Assembly (NCBI GenBank): GCA_023390815.1
Contig: JAEWCC010000012.1
Location: 1 to 31,793, forward strand
Length of the DNA: 31,793 nucleotides
DNA from: Bacillota bacterium
Lineage (GTDB): Bacteria > Bacillota > Clostridia > Christensenellales > SZUA-584
Direction: 5' to 3'
Shown here: positions 30,028-31,793 of the stretch, piece by piece
Layout: each line of letters begins with the position of its first letter
How positions within the stretch are numbered: the stretch's first letter is position 1
Translations under genes and position numbers: made by a program
Notes under the pieces: model-generated
Told to the model about the DNA's origin: nothing
Seen by the model: the letters and a program-made list of their open reading frames with translations, nothing else
The model's database searches: none

Positions 30028-31608
30028 TCATGGCCGTGCGAACCGGCGCATCAGCGCCTCCGCGCAGCGGATACCGTCGACCGCAGCCGATACGATTCCA
30101 CCCGCGTATCCCGCGCCTTCCCCGGCGGGGTAAAGCCCCGCAGTGCCCTCCGCCTGGCAGTCCTCCCCGCGCAGTATGCGTACCGGCGACGACGTACGCG
30201 TTTCCACGCCCGTCATCACCGCATCCGCCCGGTCGAAGCCTTTAAGCTTCACACCGAAATCGCGCAGACCGAAGGCAAGCCCTTCCGCCACGAAGCCCGG
30301 CAGACATTCGTGCAGATCCGAAAACTCGGTGTACGGTCGGTAGGTGGGGCGTATCTCCCCAAAGTTGCGGCTGGTCCGGCCCGCAAAGAAATCGCCCAGC
30401 GTCTGCACCGGCGCGCCGAAGCCCTCCCGGTACGCCGCGCGCTCCCATCGCCGCGCAAAATCCACGCCGCCCAGCGGCCCGGGCGCAAAATCGTCCGTGC
30501 CTACGCCCACCACCACCGCGCTGTTGGAGTTGACGCCGTCCCGCGCGTAGTAGCTCATGCCGTTGACCACCAGACCGCCCGGCTCGGTAGACGAGCAGAT
30601 CACCTCTCCGCCCGGGCACATGCAAAACGTATACACCCCGCGTGTGCCATGCTTCGATTTAAGCACATAATCCGCCGCGCCCAGCCGCGGATGACCAAAG
30701 GCCTCTCCATACTGCGCCCGGTCGATGAACTCCCGGCTGTGCTCGATTCGCACCCCCACCGCAAACGCCTTGGGCGCGAGCGTGATGCCGCCCCCCAGCA
30801 GCAGCTCGTAGGTGTCGCGCGCGCTGTGGCCGATCGCCAGCACCATCGCGCGGGTTTCCACCGCATGCTCCGCCCCGTTCTTCCTATAACATATGCCGCG
30901 CAGCGCCCCGTCCGTGACATCAATGCGCGATAAAGCGCTCTCAAATTCCACCTGCCCGCCCAGCGCGCAGATATTTTCGATCATGCCGCTGACCGCGGTC
31001 CGGATATGCTCCGTGCCGGTGTGAGGTTTCGCAAGTACACGCACCTCCTCCGGCACGCCGCAGGCGATCAGCGTATCCACCACCGCCTCCGCGCGCGGGT
31101 CCTTGATGCGCGTCGTTAGCTTGCCGTCGGAAAACGCGCCCGCGCCGCCCGCGCCGAAGCAAACGTTGCTTTCCGGGTTCAGCACGCCGCGGGTCATCAA
31201 CTCCGCCACGTCTCGCTCGCGCGCCGCAATATCCTTCCCGCGCTCAATGAGCAGCGGGCGGTATCCATGCTGCGCAAGCGTCAGCGCCGCGAACAATCCG
31301 CACGGCCCTGCACCGACCACCACGGGCTGCGCGGGGCTTTGGCTGCCGTATTCAATCTCGGGCGGCGTATATTCCTGTGCCGCGCCAAACTGCTTTTCCA
31401 GCGTCCGCTGTCGCTGCACATCGTGCAGCGTCACATGCACGGTATAAACGAGACGAATGTCCTTGCGGCGGGAGTCCAGCGACTGGCGCTTCACACGAAG
31501 GCTCAATATATCCTGCTCGCGTATGCGAAGCTGCGCCGCGGCTGCAGATCGGATATCGTCGTCTGTACCGTTAAGCGGCAGCGATATGCCGCCCAGCTCG
31601 ATTGCCAT
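30028..31608 (-). CDS. FAD-dependent oxidoreductase (COG2509-like)
   Basis: A 526-residue uncharacterised FAD-dependent dehydrogenase. An N-terminal domain of about 90 residues precedes the dinucleotide loop VVVGAGPCGLFAALTLAQHG (97-116). The family stretch NVCFGAGGAGAFSDGKLTTR follows, and near the end YPAGEGAGYAGGIVSAAVDG forms the FAD C-terminal motif. Length and order match the family found widely in Firmicutes. The substrate is unknown. AAAGGA precedes the ATG at 31608. It is upstream of the P-loop ATPase on the same strand, with hairpin repeats between. Confidence 0.9.
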   Translation of the reverse strand: MAIELGGISLPLNGTDDDIRSAAAAQLRIREQDILSLRVKRQSLDSRRKDIRLVYTVHVTLHDVQRQRTLEKQFGAAQEYTPPEIEYGSQSPAQPVVVGAGPCGLFAALTLAQHGYRPLLIERGKDIAARERDVAELMTRGVLNPESNVCFGAGGAGAFSDGKLTTRIKDPRAEAVVDTLIACGVPEEVRVLAKPHTGTEHIRTAVSGMIENICALGGQVEFESALSRIDVTDGALRGICYRKNGAEHAVETRAMVLAIGHSARDTYELLLGGGITLAPKAFAVGVRIEHSREFIDRAQYGEAFGHPRLGAADYVLKSKHGTRGVYTFCMCPGGEVICSSTEPGGLVVNGMSYYARDGVNSNSAVVVGVGTDDFAPGPLGGVDFARRWERAAYREGFGAPVQTLGDFFAGRTSRNFGEIRPTYRPYTEFSDLHECLPGFVAEGLAFGLRDFGVKLKGFDRADAVMTGVETRTSSPVRILRGEDCQAEGTAGLYPAGEGAGYAGGIVSAAVDGIRCAEALMRRFARP

Positions 31609-31659
31609 AAGTGGTTCCTTTCTCAGGCTACATACCCCAAAAAGCTACACTTTTCAGGG

Positions 31660-31793
31660 ACCCCGTAATAATCATCCACCCCTTCAAGGGGTGGTCTTTA
31701 TTGGAGCCCTATAAGGGCCTATTACTGGCAATGCCTAAAGGCATATTACGGTTCCGCCAACCGCATGGGGATTGTTACCGGCAACCCTTAAAA
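31660..31793. repeat. array of short hairpins with TATTAC spacers, continues past the window edge
   Basis: Successive palindromes with different arms share the same layout: CCACCCCTT/AAGGGGTGG (31676-31694), GCCCT/AGGGC (31706-31718), ATGCCT/AGGCAT (31731-31744), CGGTT/AACCG (31749-31763), and the first half of another (ACCCTTAAAA at the edge). TATTAC recurs at 31720-31725 and 31744-31749, exactly 24 bases apart, and as TGTTAC at 31773-31778. YGGCA follows two of them. An inverted GTAATA lies at the left end (31665-31670). No coding frame or known element explains it. Confidence 0.65.

Overview
The window reads as a chromosomal segment of a Gram-positive, Clostridia-type member of the Bacillota with fairly GC-rich coding DNA. 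The evidence is the gene set: the Noc-type ParB protein, a DnaD-domain primosome protein beside a DnaC/DnaI-type helicase loader, the rpmH-rnpA-yidD-yidC-jag block, YycJ/WalJ, PepF and a PadR regulator. Promoters look like the housekeeping SigA consensus, and strong GGAGG-type ribosome sites are common. Genus cannot be fixed from sequence alone. No tRNA, rRNA, CRISPR array, phage or complete insertion sequence was seen.

Layout. 1-1643: a rhamnose mutarotase-like gene and an MFS transporter. 1733-2611 (-): an ASCH-domain protein and a small MazG-like protein, with a strong promoter. 2712-4545 (-): cobO-cobU-cobS, late cobalamin assembly, tightly overlapping. 4654-7144 (+): yycJ, rlmH and noc. 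7269-9288 (+): a condensation-domain-like acyltransferase and a zinc-ribbon membrane protein, translationally coupled. 9298-11850 (-): a serine-hydrolase lipoprotein and murA, the latter with a highly structured leader. 12163-14517 (+): a four-repeat DnaD protein and a helicase loader. 14565-18154 (+): pepF, a TIM-barrel isomerase and a homocysteine S-methyltransferase. 18263-19890 (+): padR and a frameshifted FtsW/RodA-like partner. 19975-22635 (-): the jag-yidC-yidD-rnpA-rpmH operon, read from a perfect consensus promoter. 22739-25459: DUF1294, a short Fe-S QueG-like protein, an aminotransferase and a flavodoxin. 25660-28042 (+): a CPBP protease, a PhzF-like enzyme and an AT-rich membrane protein. 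28124-31608 (-): a cysK 3' remnant, cysK, a P-loop ATPase and an FAD oxidoreductase. 31660-31793: hairpin repeats running off the right edge.

Functional themes. Noc, the primosome genes and the rpmH-jag block are origin-proximal functions in many Firmicutes. However, dnaA, mnmE, mnmG and rsmG are not where the usual order would put them, so the region appears rearranged. The cob genes suggest corrinoid salvage and nucleotide-loop assembly, whose other genes lie elsewhere. MurA, YidC/Jag and the broken FtsW-like gene relate to the cell envelope.

The most interesting items are non-coding or architectural. They are the long-range folded leader of murA, which has no local Shine-Dalgarno, the covarying hairpin array at the right edge, the synonymous-only cysK tail fragment, the four-fold DnaD repeat, and the acyltransferase/zinc-ribbon pair. 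All were found by reading the sequence; no database search was run.
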